From Hygrocybe punicea (lineage: Eukaryota; Basidiomycota; Agaricomycetes; Agaricales; Hygrophoraceae), in assembly GCA_963556145.1 (NCBI GenBank), contig OY744472.1, positions 4,836,001-4,900,000 of the forward strand: a DNA stretch of 64,000 bases, given 5' to 3'. The notes beneath the pieces were generated by a model. The model saw only the letters and a list, made by a program, of their open reading frames with translations, had not been told where the DNA came from and did no database searches. Positions 20,775 to 33,229 of this stretch are shown here, in pieces. The translations under genes and the position numbers were made by a program. How positions within the stretch are numbered: position 1 is the first letter of the stretch; every line of letters begins with the position of its first letter.

Positions 20775-22928
20775 CTACGACGAGCGTGTTAACGGATTCC
20801 TCTGCCGCATCCTCTCGCCATAATAATAAATCCAGAGAGGAAACGGGATCCCGAGGAAGATCACCAGAGCTGCAAGCATTGAATTCCCAACGCCTATTCC
20901 AAGGTGATCATACAGTTGATGTCCGAATAGCGGGAAAGCGAACGCCAACAAGGATCGAAATACCTTGAGGAACCCGAGATGCACAGCGTAGATTTAGTTG
21001 GATGTCGGTAAAAAAAAAACTCAGTGGTATATATACATACCGATGCCGCTGCGATCGCGCTGGCAGCATATTCAAATGCATCTACCAGATAGAGTTGAAT
21101 CGGCAGGCTATCGTGACAAGTATAAGGCATCATGACAAAAATCAAAGATAATAGACCATACAAGGTCGTCATCACTGAAAAATCGCGCATCTTAGCTTTC
21201 AACACACTTCAGAGCAAGATATGAATAGCTCGTACATCCAAATGCAAATATACTTGTTCCAATTATTGGGAGAATCCAGTGTGCCCGTGCTTGTGCGGTC
21301 CAACCATACCAACTGATAAACACGGCCCCCGTTAGACATTGGGCACAACCGGCATGGTAATCAAGAATGATAAAGCTCACAATAACCCCACGGGCACAAA
21401 GAATGACCCAAAAATGAGGGCGGGTATTCTCATCTCTGGCGTCCCCTTGCCATTGTTCTGGGCTGCAAGCTGCAGGTTTCTTGATGGCAGTTGATATTGG
21501 GTACAGGGAAGGCAAACATACCTTTCGATACACACGATTTGCAAATCTGGCACCGAAGAGCGTTGCTGCGAAAAATCCCAGGCCTAATCCAATGTACGCT
21601 AGTCCCGCAAAGCCAGGGCTGAAACCATAGGTGCTACCAAATAGATCTGTGCTACTCGTTTAATCAAGAGAGTAAAACGACAGAAATAAATCACTTGCCG
21701 GAAAACGTAGCAAACATGAGGTAATCGATACCTGCGAAATTGTGTCAGCGGAGATGGACAACCATGTCGCCTCGCGAAGGACTGACCCAACATGAAAGCC
21801 ATATAGAGGCTCAAGATGAAACAAATAAAGCTTCTGCAAAGTAGCACAATGGGCCGACTCAGTGCAAGCCACAAAACCTTGAGTTTACTATCTGGCTTGT
21901 GACCAAGGTCATTTACAAGCGAGGATTTCTCGACATCCGCATCCTTGGCATAATGTCGGCGGCGAACGATGGGACCGTAGGTTTCTCTCAGAAAAGGAAT
22001 CCCAACGGCGGCAGCAATTCCACACAATCCAACGGTGATTAAAAACAGATACTTGGTACCGATGGTCTGGGCAATGAAACCTCCTGCGATAGGTCCAACC
22101 ACAGGTCCTAGACGTGCATATAAGGTTTGGGATAATAATAATGTCAATGGTCATTGGTAATTACCTATGAGAGGGCCTAGCGTATAAATAGCCATAGCAG
22201 TTGCACGGTCCTGCTCTGAGAAAAGGTCACTTATACATCCACCTCCACAAGCAATCGGGGCACTGGCGACAAACCCGGCTTCAAAATGAAATTAATCAAT
22301 AAGGAGGAATATAGACTGTGAGCAGAGATGGAAAAATCACAGAGAAATCGGAAGCCAATCAGGGCATTTGCTGTTGGGGCGAAGGCGCATCCTATGCTGA
22401 AGACAAGTAGGAAAAGATTCCCGACGTGCAGCACCTGCGGGGAATTGGTCAGTACCAACAATCCATTCAAAACACATACACTGGCATACCCATTTGCGGC
22501 CATACATCTCGGACAAAGGTGCGAGAACGAGAGGTCCAATTGCAAATGATAACAGAAATATGCTGAAAGTCAACGCAGTGACTGTAGGACTTGTTATGTT
22601 GTACCGGCTGGCGATTTCAGGTAAGCATGGAGCCATCATGGCGCTGGAGAGAGGAGACACGAATGTGTAGAAGGAGATCTAAAGACGTTGGTAGATCAGA
22701 AAGATTTGCTAGGGATGTCACTTTAACGTACGATTGCAGTCGCGGTCCATTTTGTGACAAAGGACCAATTGCGAGGGTTGATAGGATCGTGGTTCCATTG
22801 GTCATCGAGTGAATCACTGAGCGACGAATTTGTCTCGGATGACTCCTTCTGTGGAAGAGACTACGGAGCGTATTAGCGAAGACAGTGATAGCAGGGCTTT
22901 GGAACTTTACTTCATCTTGACTGGACAT
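20775..22928 (-). CDS. MFS transporter, DHA1-type drug:H+ antiporter
   Basis: Thirteen exons can be joined to an uninterrupted 481-residue protein: 22928-22911, 22848-22732, 22678-22490, 22434-22341, 22278-22165, 22107-21787, 21731-21699, 21646-21522, 21469-21381, 21312-21236, 21174-21162, 21107-21041 and 20963-20775. Landmarks: NPRNWS before the first helix, SSAMMAPCLPEIA, APLSEMYGRKW (motif A), GPVVGPIAGGFIAQ (motif C-like), LYMAFMLGIDYLMFATFS, MTTFLPIQLYLVDAF and RSLLAFAFPLFG. Such proteins export drugs or metabolites at the plasma membrane. Two oddities: intron 7 uses a GC-AG boundary (GCAAGT), and exon 11 is only 13 bp. Both are needed to keep the conserved frame. There is no sign of decay. 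Confidence 0.88.
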
Positions 22929-24925
22929 TGGGAGAGAAATGAAAACTGTTCATGATTCAGACTGACATTGATGAGGAGCGTCCCACCTTCAACACCGAGT
23001 CGCTTGAATATGAGAACTCTTCGCCAACGGCACGTCAAGAAGTCCAACTGCCCAAGTCAATGCTGGTGCTCGCCGTGTGGTTGATGTTCCAAGAATAAGT
23101 AGAGTTTCAGGCGACGACTGTTGGGAATACGTCGTAGTGTGGGTCACGGTTGATTTTCGAAGCGACTATAGTGATCCCACCTCAATTGCCTCCTTTTACA
23201 GTACAAGACCTTGCTAGACGAGCCTTCATTGAGAGTTTCATCATCACAGATGGGCTGCTCAAAGTCAAGGTGAGGCCAGAAAGTTCCGGACCTCAAAAGT
23301 CTGCCAGTCCGCCAAAGTGGCGGAGTAGCGGCACGCCACTAGAGTATCAATAAATACATACAAATAGACCCTATGTTACCTGCACCTCTCCCAGAAATCA
23401 AAACAGAGCTGGCATCACCCCACCCTTTCAAGCTCACCCATCATTCAACCGCCACCACAGAAACTGGACACACCCTCGCAGTACAATTGTAGAATTCAGA
23501 AGCTGGGCCTACAGTAAAACCCCCTATATTGCCACTTTTGTCAAGAACTAGATCTCTTGCACCTGTATGTTAGCCTGATCTTTGTTTCAATGCTATCACA
23601 ATTCATGAAATTCACTTGGGAAAGTAGTTGCCATTGAAGCTTGAAGTAAAGCTTGTAATGGGGACAAAGACAGGCACTTCGAACACACCCTTAGTGAAAC
23701 CACGAGGATTTTGAAAGTATATTACAAGAAACCCTGTATTTTCTTAAGCAGGGAAGTAATTGTCTAGTTCTTATGCTTGTCCCTAAGCAATGTGCGAAAC
23801 TCCTTGATCAGTAGCAATCTTGATACCACCACAACAAAAAAACTCACAGAAGTGTAACATGCATGGGGACCTGTGGTCCCTCTGTCTCATGCCCCCGGAT
23901 GTAGGGCGAGAGTGTGATTCCCATCCACCAGTCAATCGCTCTCTTCGGTATGGGAGCAAAGGAGAATGATGGGAACAAGACAGAGATGATCGAACAGAAG
24001 TACCTTCCATGATGAGAAGCTCCTTCATTTCTACACCTGTCACAGGGTCTCTGATAGGGAAGAGCAATGCACCATGGCATCCTGCATTGTTATATATATT
24101 TTCTGTCAGTGATACATAGACTTGAGAGCAAAAGGAGGATGTACTGCCACCTAGGAACCGCCACCATGTGCTTCCTTCCTTAGCAGGATAGGTCTAGATT
24201 CTCTCAGTGTCTGGCCTCCTTTTCTCAGCAGTTTCTCTCTGGGCGTTCTCTCCTTGCCCTTCCCCTTTATAGGTTGGGGCGGGCTTTTACGAGTTTTCCT
24301 TTACACCTGCTCGCATCAGTGATATCATCATCCTGTTGCTGGCAGGCCTTTCTCTTTCTTTTATTTGTTTTCAGGGCTTCATTCTAAGCCCTGTTGATTT
24401 CTTTTATTTGATTTCAGGGCTCGTTCTAAGCCCTGTTGAATTTTTGTATATATGCTCCTTTAGAAGGGAATATCTCCTTGAGGCTTACATCCTCATTTGG
24501 TCATTTCTGACCCTCCATCACTATGACATCACACTTGCTGGGCTTGATTACTAAGCCCAAGCAAGATTTCCAGTGCCCCATTCTCAGGCTCTTCAGCTTG
24601 GAGGCTGTCCCCCTTTCTCAGGGCTGCCCTCCGAGTCTATTCCTTGCCTCCTAGGCTTGGTTTTCTGTGCAGGCTTTGCCTTTTGTCAGTTGCCTTTGTT
24701 GCCTCAGTTTTGGGTGGTTCATCTCCACCTGCACAGCACAACCCAGATGGTTTGGCCAGGAATCCCTCTGCTTCGGCCTTTTAAATCCTCAGACAGATTC
24801 CTGTGCTGAACCTTCTTGCCCAAAAATAGGGCACAAGACTAGTTGGTAAATTCATATATCTAGCCCCTTAGAGACGCCCACAAAGCACGAGTCAGAGTGT
24901 TTTGCATCCAAAAGTGGGAAAGCAT
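22929..24925. other. Gene-poor tract
   Basis: Only short unassigned frames. A short direct repeat containing GGGCT(C/T)(A/G)TTCTAAGCCCTGTTGA recurs at about 24375-24445. No transposon ends were recognised. Confidence 0.5.
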
Positions 24926-25294
24926 TCAACTCTTCATAGTCCAGGGCATCACAACTTGGTGAGTTCTGTTTGTGTACTGTCCTGCACCCAAGGTTTTCAC
25001 ATTGAGGTAACCTGCATTTCTAGCATCCATGATTTCTTCATGGAGACAGGTCTGCAGGTTGGTGTTCATGGCCATAAGCAAGAGAAGGCGAGAAAGGGCT
25101 CCAGAAGTTGAGGATGAGGCATCACAGACATGCCAGAGAAACTTGACAATGGATGGGGGCAGGACAGTGGGCAGTCTAGAATGATCTTTGTCTTGAAGCT
25201 GTGCAGTGGCGTTGATGAAGGTCATTACTGTGAGAAATTGGTCATTGTTGTGAGGCTCACCTGGACCAGTGAGGACATCATGTATTATGAGCAT
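24926..25294 (-). pseudogene. Possible cytochrome P450 fragment
   Basis: Residues 57-95 of this frame (DASSSTSGALSRLLLLMA, LHEEIMDARN) resemble the I-helix and following helix of fungal P450s (AGxxTTSSALSRxLHLLA, LRxEIxxAR). The flanks do not extend to ExxR or the haem-binding Cys loop, so at best it is a short relic. Confidence 0.42.
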
Positions 25295-28200
25295 GGCATT
25301 GGACTACAACTCAGATGTAACAGACTACTGTGACTGCCATGACATGGCAGACTGGCAGGCTTTCGGGGTCTGTAATGTCCTTGAACTGGCAAGGTTAGGC
25401 CAGGGGTTCCGAGTCCTAAATTTATTTAGGCTCGGTCTTATATGACCTGAGCCACCCAAATCAAAATTCATTCCACTCTAACGTTGTGGCAAACACTGGT
25501 TTGGCTGTGTTTGCATTTCAACCTCTGAGTCACACAGAGCAATTGACCACTCAACAAGATTCCGAGTCCCACTGTCCCAGCTGCCCATGAACATGTATGT
25601 TTTATTTGTATTTTTCAAATTGTGCTTCTAACTACTAAATGATTAGAATTGACCAGATGAAGGCATTAATGGCCACCACCCCTTTAGTCTATCTCCACAA
25701 TCCTGGCTCTTTGACTCACACAAGTGTCCATTTCTCTCCTGTGTCGTTATTGGATTTTGTTTCCTTCTCCTTCACCCTACATGCCAACCATGGTCCACAT
25801 GGCAAAACCACAGCAGAGACAATTCAACCGGTACACTGATAATGGTGGAACCATCCTCGCTATCGCTGGTGCAGATTTCAGTGTTATCACAGGAGACACT
25901 CAGCAGTGTGAAGGATACAGCATCCAAACACCTTAAGTGCCAAAAGTATTCAAATTGTAAACACATCTTGTTTTTCTTTTCTGTTTTCTTTCTTTCTTTC
26001 TTTACTGTCTTTCTTTACTGTCTATCTTATGCTCTTCATTGTTTCAGAACTGATTGTGTGGTATTGGTTGTAAATGGGTTTGCAGCAGATGGAAATATGT
26101 TTGTGAAGAAGGTCAAACAGCAATTAGAGGTATAGATGCTTCCCTCCTTTTGACAAACCTCACAACTACGACACCACCAACCACAATTGTGAACATCAAC
26201 ACCATGGCCCATGAATGACCCACCCATGCCCCATCAAATGCGGGGTCAACATGACTCACAGCCCAGGTGTGCCTGCTCCCTCTGTTCTTGTATTTATTTC
26301 TATCTATGCTATAGTTTTTGTCTTAATTGGTGGACAGGACAAGTTGCTACCCTGCCTCATCAACACCCAGCACAACCAGCATGACCACCAACATGACCAC
26401 CAACATGACCACAACCATGAATGTGATCATGACAATGAATGTGACCATGACAACCCACAATGAACCACCAATGGTGATGGTGGAGTCGACAAGATGGATC
26501 ATGCAGTGGAGGGTGGTGCACCCACCTCCACTGTTACTTGGTATTTTTATTTCCTTTGACTGCCACCACCATGCATCAGGAAAAACACTTTGGCTCCGTG
26601 ACATCCTGGGAACTTATGAAATTCGCAGAGTGTCACAGTGGGCCACAGAGTGTCTCAGAGTGTCTCAGAGTGTCCCAGAGTGCCTCATGTCATTATAAAA
26701 TGTGGAAACATAATTGTTACATTTTACAACTCCGCAACTCCAATTCCGACTCCGTTACCCACCATGACAATTCCACTTTACCACACCTTCCTTTTTCATT
26801 CCCCTTTGCCTTTTGTCTTCTTTTGGACATCATTGTTTATTCTTGTTGTTCTCTTTTTATCCTTTCTTCTAGAACAATCCAGACCGACCATGGACACATC
26901 CCCACATTACCTTGCTGTATCCAAATAGTTGCCTTGCCAATGGACGTCACTTTCATTGTCTTCACTGTACGACATACTGTCTTCTCAAACCGACGCACAA
27001 TGGCTATCTTCACCAAACAGTTCATAACCATGATGATCATTGGTGCCATAGCGATCACCTTCCTGATCGGTTTCTACATCATCATGATTTGCCTCTGGAA
27101 AAGGATCCGCCTCAACAGTATACTGACATGTAATTGACCATTGCCATTCCTGGATATATGGTTTCCACTTTTGTATTCTGTGCTTACCATTATCCTCCCT
27201 GACAATCCGACGACATTCCTCACCTGCACGCATGCCCTGAACAATCCTCGATCACAAGACATTTCACTGTTCCCTCCAATCCGACCATCGCCGAAGCACA
27301 CACCTTCAGACTTCGACCGCAGACCATACAACTTCCCAAACAGTGAACCAACCCCTGTTGTGTATTGTTCACACATCATTGCCTCAATGCAGCACCCAAT
27401 GTCTTATTCCCACAGCTTGTCACTTGTGCCATGACTCAAAACCTGGACCCACATTCATTTATCCTTTTCCATCCATAACCTTGATACCTCCCACACTCAT
27501 TTACAACAATACCCTTTCTTGGACAAATACCGACATCAGGTGGACCGCATTGTTCCACACACAGGACAAGACATCACCCCTCAATACGTCATTGACACAG
27601 ACATTGTCATCTGGTACAGCTTATGCTATTCACATGTCTGACCTCGACTAGCCCACTGTCCTAGTTGGTTTTTCCTTCATACATTCCTTTGTTTTCTTTC
27701 ATACCAACCTTGCCACTATATCCACACTACCTCAAGACACTCTCTTCACCAATCCCACACTGGACAATACCCCTCTTCAACCTGACTGTGCATTGCACCT
27801 GCCAGACTGCGCACTTGCCTGTTACAGCAAGTATAGACCACAAATTGGCAATTCTGCATGTCACATGATCCAATGACAAATCATCCGAGTCATCCAGACC
27901 TCTTCTATTCTCAATGACACCCGGGCCTCCAGTTGGATCGCAAGAACATCGACATGAGGATGCCTCATGTGCGCCTCATGGTGAACACATGGTGTAGTTG
28001 GACATGTTGTAGCTTCATGGTTGTATTCCCATTTACCTCCCCTCAAGACCAGTCACTATATATACTGTTGTTGTTGTTGGTTCAGACTTTTTCTTCTTTC
28101 TTTTCCTTACATTTAGTCTGGTTCCTGGGGCAGACTCATCTTGTTTTGGGTAACCCCCACGGCTTGCAATGACATTAGACCTTGACCCCCCCCCTCTTAG

Positions 28201-28440
28201 CAGTGTTGTCTTAGCTGTAAGCAACAATGAAAACTGCTGTCCTCTCCTCTGGAATCTGATTTCCTAGTTAAGTTGATTGTTGCCGGAGCCCGCTGCAGAA
28301 GCGATCCGTAACAATAATTTAGTTCTCAACAACCTCATTGAAACCTTCTTTAGACATTTATACACCCATATTATATACCATATAGTCCTATATGAATACA
28401 TACTATGAAAAAATCCCAGACCAGTTCAGTTTTGATCTGG
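25295..28440. other. Gene-poor tract with simple repeats
   Basis: A TTTC-rich microsatellite at about 25976-26028. A (ACCAACATG)-type minisatellite at about 26366-26458, which in one frame spells His-Gln-His-Asp repeats. A run of GAGTGTC(T/C)CA units at about 26632-26685, related to the array at 44.9-45.2 kb. Otherwise only short frames without family resemblance. Confidence 0.5.
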
Positions 28441-29233
28441 TGTAAAGGCGAGGTCGGGGTGGCTGCGGAATAATAATCCTAAGCCTGTGGGGTCAGCGTA
28501 GAAGTGACTAGGAATAGTCTAACAAGCTTCAGTAAGATAATAGGATATAAAAAGTAAGAAGCCGCCGAGTAAACTACTGAAATCTATCGAGACCGATCGA
28601 AGCCGACGAAGCCGACAATGTCGGGTACGGCGGGTCGGGTGTCGGGTGACGAGAAATGTAGAGATAAAGGCGGTAGAATGACGGGGAGGGCGTCGAGGAA
28701 TCCGACGAGCAATGTGTGCGATGGAATTTACTGAGAGACTAATTCTCAGAGAGAGGAAATGGGGGAACTGGTTTCTTATTTTGAGACGGCGCTTGGGCAC
28801 CGTTTTTATACTACAAAGTTCTGTACCTAGATTCGGACGAGAGTCCTCGGCCGATGAGAGGAAACAAAGGAGAATAAAAATGGGGAAGTAGGAAGAGCGT
28901 TGCGAGGCGACGATGACAGGGAAAATGGGTGGAAGATATAAAAACCGTAAAAGATGCAAAATACTTTACTATATCCCCATAAGGGAGACGCTAGGCGTGA
29001 ATAAGGCAAGTCCGATGTCGGGATCCCAGTCCGATGAGATCTATCTTTGATATTTGAAGTTCCGTGAGTTTAGGAGATAGACCGACCAGGTACGTGAGCG
29101 GCCGTGCTAGTCGGTATGCATCGGGTTGCGTCAGGTTGCGTCAGGTTCGAACATAGATTGCTAGAGACGTCGGGTTCGAGCAGATTCGCTAGATATCGAT
29201 GTTACGGCCTCAGAGGGTCGAGGACCCTCTACA
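28441..29233 (-). repeat. Gypsy LTR (3' LTR in element orientation)
   Basis: 793 bp, starts TGTAAAGG and ends CCTCTACA on the plus strand. It differs from the other LTR by a 9-bp indel and scattered substitutions, so the insertion is fairly recent. Confidence 0.93.
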
Positions 29234-29403
29234 TCTCCTTGGGTCTTCTAATAGAGACCATCCGTGGTCGAGAATATGGGGTCTCCGAATGCGGGTTGCG
29301 AATGTGGCCAATCACGTGAGCGGCCAAACAACGGCAAAGTAAAAAAATAAAAAAAATTCTCGTTGTTGATCCGACCTTTCCTCTACACCATCACACGTTC
29401 ACA

Positions 29404-30792
29404 ATGTCCCAAGTCTACGACAACTTCCTCGCTTTCGTCGAAAGCATCGAACCCGATGTCCGGGCGGACTACGAAGAGGCCGTCAACGCGGTCACCGTGT
29501 TTCATAGCGACAACCTCGTAACGATGGTGGACGGCAACGAGGGGATGGCCCAACAATGGTTGAGCGGCCGCAAGAAAGCGCTGGTGAGTTTTCCCGATTG
29601 ACTACGCGTGTCCTAAGATAGCTCATGTCGTCCCGCCAGCATGCTTATAATGGAATCGTCGCGGAACTCCGAGCTGGTGGTACAAGGCCAGTAACGCCAC
29701 CGTTATGGGCCGACCGCCAATCGTACGCCAACGATGTCGAAGAGTGGCTGAAAGAAGCGGCGGACCGAGAGAGGCATGAAAAGGAAGAAGCCAGACGGCG
29801 GGCGGATGAAGAAGCGGCTACGCGGGAAGAGGAGGCCAGACGGATGGCAGAGGCAAATGCACAAGCGGCGGCGGAGAAAAGGCGAAAGGCGGCAGAGGAA
29901 AGGCGGGAGCGGCTTAGAATAGAACAACACGAGCAACACTGGAATCAAGAAGCGGATTGGGTTGAAAGGGATGGAGCCGCGTATCGGCGGCGGCTCAGCG
30001 AAGAACGGCGAGCTGAAGCAAACACGGGTGAACCAAGGACTGAGTCGATTCCGGAAGGGGAAGCCGCAGTTGAGCCAGAGGAAGGCCCCGTCGACCCGGC
30101 ACCAGAGACACCGGCCGATGTAGAAGATGTAGATACGCCGGGCGTAGAGACCAGAGACCTGGCTGGTACAACGGTGAGTTCATGTGTCGGTTCCTTTGTT
30201 CTTTAGTCACTGATCCTGGTAATAGTTCACCGGGCCGTTTCCCCTACAACCCTGCACCAACTGCGTCAAGGCGCAAGAGGCGTGTCGAGGCGTCACGGGC
30301 TACGTGTGCGAACGATGCCGGAGGCTGAAGAAAAGATGTACTAACGCTACACACCGGACGGGCGGGGGTCGGCGCAAGGTGGATACCGGAAAGGGCAAAG
30401 AGGTCGTGGTCGGCACGAGGAAGCCGTTGTCATTCACGACAAAGCCCATCCGCAGTAGGCCTGCCTGGGCCTCAACGAGCAAACCGCGGGTCGAGGACGT
30501 GGAGTCGGTCGAGGACGATGACGAAGACGAGGAGGAGTCGGAGGAAGAGCGGCCGACGAAAAGGCTTAGGACGGCCTCGGCAGCGAACCCGTTCGTTTTG
30601 ACGATGGAGAATTACAAGCAAGTGTCGGCGCGGCTAGCGGTCCTTACGGAGGAGCTGGGAGCCCTGGGCACCAACGTCAACCGTCACCTCGTCCACTTCG
30701 GTCAAGAGTTCCAGTGGCTTCGCGTCGATCTCGAACGGTCGACCTCAAGGTTGGCGATGTTGAAGCGGGATTACGAGACCGGCCGCCTGTAA
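29404..30792 (+). CDS. Antisense accessory gene of the gypsy element (coiled-coil, Cys-cluster protein)
   Basis: Three exons, 29404-29583, 29640-30173 and 30226-30792, with 56- and 52-bp GT-AG introns, give 426 residues in one frame. Order of parts: an N-terminal globular region (MSQVYDNFLAFVESIEPDV), a long charged helix rich in Glu/Arg/Ala (about residues 90-170, probable coiled coil), an acidic Pro/Glu linker, then a Cys cluster CTNCVKAQEAC ... VCERCRRLKKRC (about residues 248-276) that looks like a DNA-binding zinc module, a basic/acidic segment, and a C-terminal helix. It is transcribed opposite to gag-pol, tail to tail with integrase (210 bp apart), starting 170 bp from the LTR. Its introns survive because the element's genomic RNA is the other strand. 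Function unknown; a nucleic-acid-binding or regulatory role is inference. Confidence 0.75.
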
Positions 30793-31001
30793 AATATATA
30801 TATAAAAATAACGAGCCCATTGTATATATAAAAAAAATATATCGTGTACATAAAAGACGTGTCAGCTTGTTCACCCAGCTAAGGAAAGCCGATCGGCTCC
30901 CGAAGACATAGGACTATTCGCATCATTCGTCATATCGTTAGAAAACTAAGAGGAACTAAATAAAATGGGGGTATAACGTGGACAGAATATAAATGAAATG
31001 C

Positions 31002-33110
31002 TTAATCGTCGTCGGGTGAGGAGTCTATAGAGGGCGGGTACGTCGGATCATCAAGATCGTTTGAATCGGTATCGTCGGCATCGGGGTATTGTAAGAAGTC
31101 GTCCAACGGTATCGATATTTTTGAGTGGGCGTGGTAGGGTACGACTCGGAAAGCGGCAAATCGAGATTTAGAAACCGCACCGTCGAGTTCGGCGAGTATG
31201 TAGGATCCGCCTTCTGTTTTCCTGACGACAACCATGGGTCCAAAGTACCGCGGTTTTGCTTTACGATCGAGAGACATTTCGATACGTGAATTTCGGACAA
31301 GAACAAGGTTACCGGGTTCGAAGTCGTAAACTTTGATCGTGTTGGCGTATTTCTGCTCGAATTGCCGGGCGGACGCAAGCCGAGATTTGGTAAGCTTTTC
31401 TTTGACCCGATCGAGGTCGGCTTCTCGTTTATGAAGTTGTCGGGCGCAGATGACTATGAGGTCGGTTGTAGACATCGTATCTTGCGTCAGAACCATGTAC
31501 GTAGCTTCGGCAAAATCGAATGGAAAAAGCGGTTCTACTCCGTGTGCGATGTAGTAGGACGAGTATCCGAGGCTTTTGTGTGTCGTGACCCGTTCGGCCC
31601 AAAATACGGAGTGGGTTACGGTGTGCCATTTCTTTTCATCTCCATCACAACTTTTCATAATGGCCTCCCGGACATCTAGGTGGCGACGCTCAACGGGTCC
31701 GTTTGCTTGTGAGTTATAGGGCGAAATGCGGATGTGGCGGATACCGTAGCGGGAGGCGAGATAGTCGAGCGCTTCTACGAATGGCTTGCCGTTGTCGGTG
31801 ACGATTTCTTCAAGAGCGCCCCAACGGCATAAGATGTCTTCGAACAAGAACGTGCCGATGGTGGAGCCGGTCTCGCGGCGTAACATGCGGAACTCAGGGT
31901 AGGCGGACAGGGAGCAATGGGCTTGGACGATGTATCGATAGCCGCCAGATCGTGGCATAAACATTATGTCGACATACGCTTTACGAAATAGCGAGGCCGG
32001 TGTAGCGACGGTGGGCGGAATGTGATGATAACGCATTTGCCGTACTTGGCACTGATGGCAAGACTGGACGTACCACTTAACATCGTGGTCGAGGTGCGGC
32101 CACCAGAAACAGTCGAGTAGCCAAGCGCGGACGGAGAATATACCTTTGTGGCTGAGAGAGTCGTGAGCGTCTTTGAGTAACTGAAGCCGGCGGTCGGGCG
32201 GTATGACAAGTTTGTGTTTTCCGTGACGGTCTTTGCGCCAAAGCTTGTTATCGGTGATGAAGAATTCAAGGGCGTATCGTAAGAACAGACGGTATTCTTC
32301 GTCCGTGAAGTTCGCGGGTCGGGTTAGATCTCGTAACCAGATCTCGACGAGGGCAAGACGAGCGTTGGCCGCGCGGGCTTTATCGGATCGCGGTATGTCA
32401 GATACGGCTTCCTGATTTGTGTAGACGAGGACGGCGGGTAATTCTTGGAGTCGGTCGGCTGTGGCATGGCAGCGGCCGCATACGGCAATTGGCTTAGACG
32501 GTATGGGGATGGGTCGGTAGTTGACGACTTCCATAAAGAAACCGTAGGAGTGGTCGAGCCAATCGTCGGAATCGTTGATCTCCTCGGGGTCTTCTGCAGC
32601 GTGGGGACGTCGGGAGAGTCCGTCGGGTGCACTGTGTGCGGAAGCGGGTACGTGAACGAGTCTAAAGTCAAATAAGAGCACGCCGGCTATCCATCGGTTG
32701 ATCGTAGCATTGGGCTGAATGTCGGGGTTGTTGAGCATCCCTTTTATGTACTTCGCGTCGACTTCAACAGTGAGGTTGCGGACGCCGATGATGAAGATTC
32801 GGTAGGCGCAGAGGGCCCTGAAGAGGCCGTAGAGTTCGAGCTTGGACTGGGAGTATCGGGCTTCGCGTTCGTTCCACGATATTGAACCAAAGCGATTCGG
32901 ATAGCGCTTTCCGTCGGCGCGGATTTGCATAAGAACGAAGCCAACTCCAAGAACAGATGAATCGACGGCGAGAATCACTTCCCATTCACGCGTGTAGTTG
33001 ATAGCGCGCAGCGCTGGCAACGTAATGATGGCGTTTTTGAGGTAGTCGACGGCGGTCTCTTCTTCTTCACCAAATTCGAAGGGTATACCTTTGCGGGTAA
33101 GATGGACCAG
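31002..33110 (-). pseudogene. Gypsy pol remainder: RNase H and integrase
   Basis: The frame opens at the nested insertion with LVHLTRKGIPFEFG, the linker after the RT domain, then RNase H-like sequence (VILAVDSSVLGVGFVL, NEREARYSQSKLELYGL). Integrase follows: the HHCC zinc finger (HDSLSHKG ... CHQCQVRQ) and a DDE core with VDIMFMP, VTDNGKPF and NGPVERRH. A C-terminal chromatin- or GPY-like part (KPRYFGPMVVVRKTEGGSYIL) and an acidic tail end at 31002. No YxDD motif is anywhere in the element, so it cannot reverse-transcribe on its own. The integrase looks intact. Confidence 0.88.
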
Positions 33111-33229
33111 TAGACCCAGTCGTTTTGGTTAACCCGATCGCAGATATAGTTGCAAAAGGTAGGTACACATAGCACAGTTGCTTGCTGGGGGGGTAGGTTA
33201 ACCCAAAAGACAGCTCTTGCTGGGGAAAT

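Noticed and set aside
22967..23353. Possible gene fragment upstream of the MFS gene
   Set aside because: Frames such as 22967-23090 are open but match nothing recognisable and have no consistent splice structure.
26215..26463. Histidine-rich frame (QHDHQHDHQHDH) as a metal-binding protein
   Set aside because: It is a 9-bp minisatellite read in one frame without supporting coding sequence around it.
28519..28959. 146-codon frame inside the gypsy LTR
   Set aside because: Present in both LTRs but with no protein features; most likely a chance frame in regulatory sequence.
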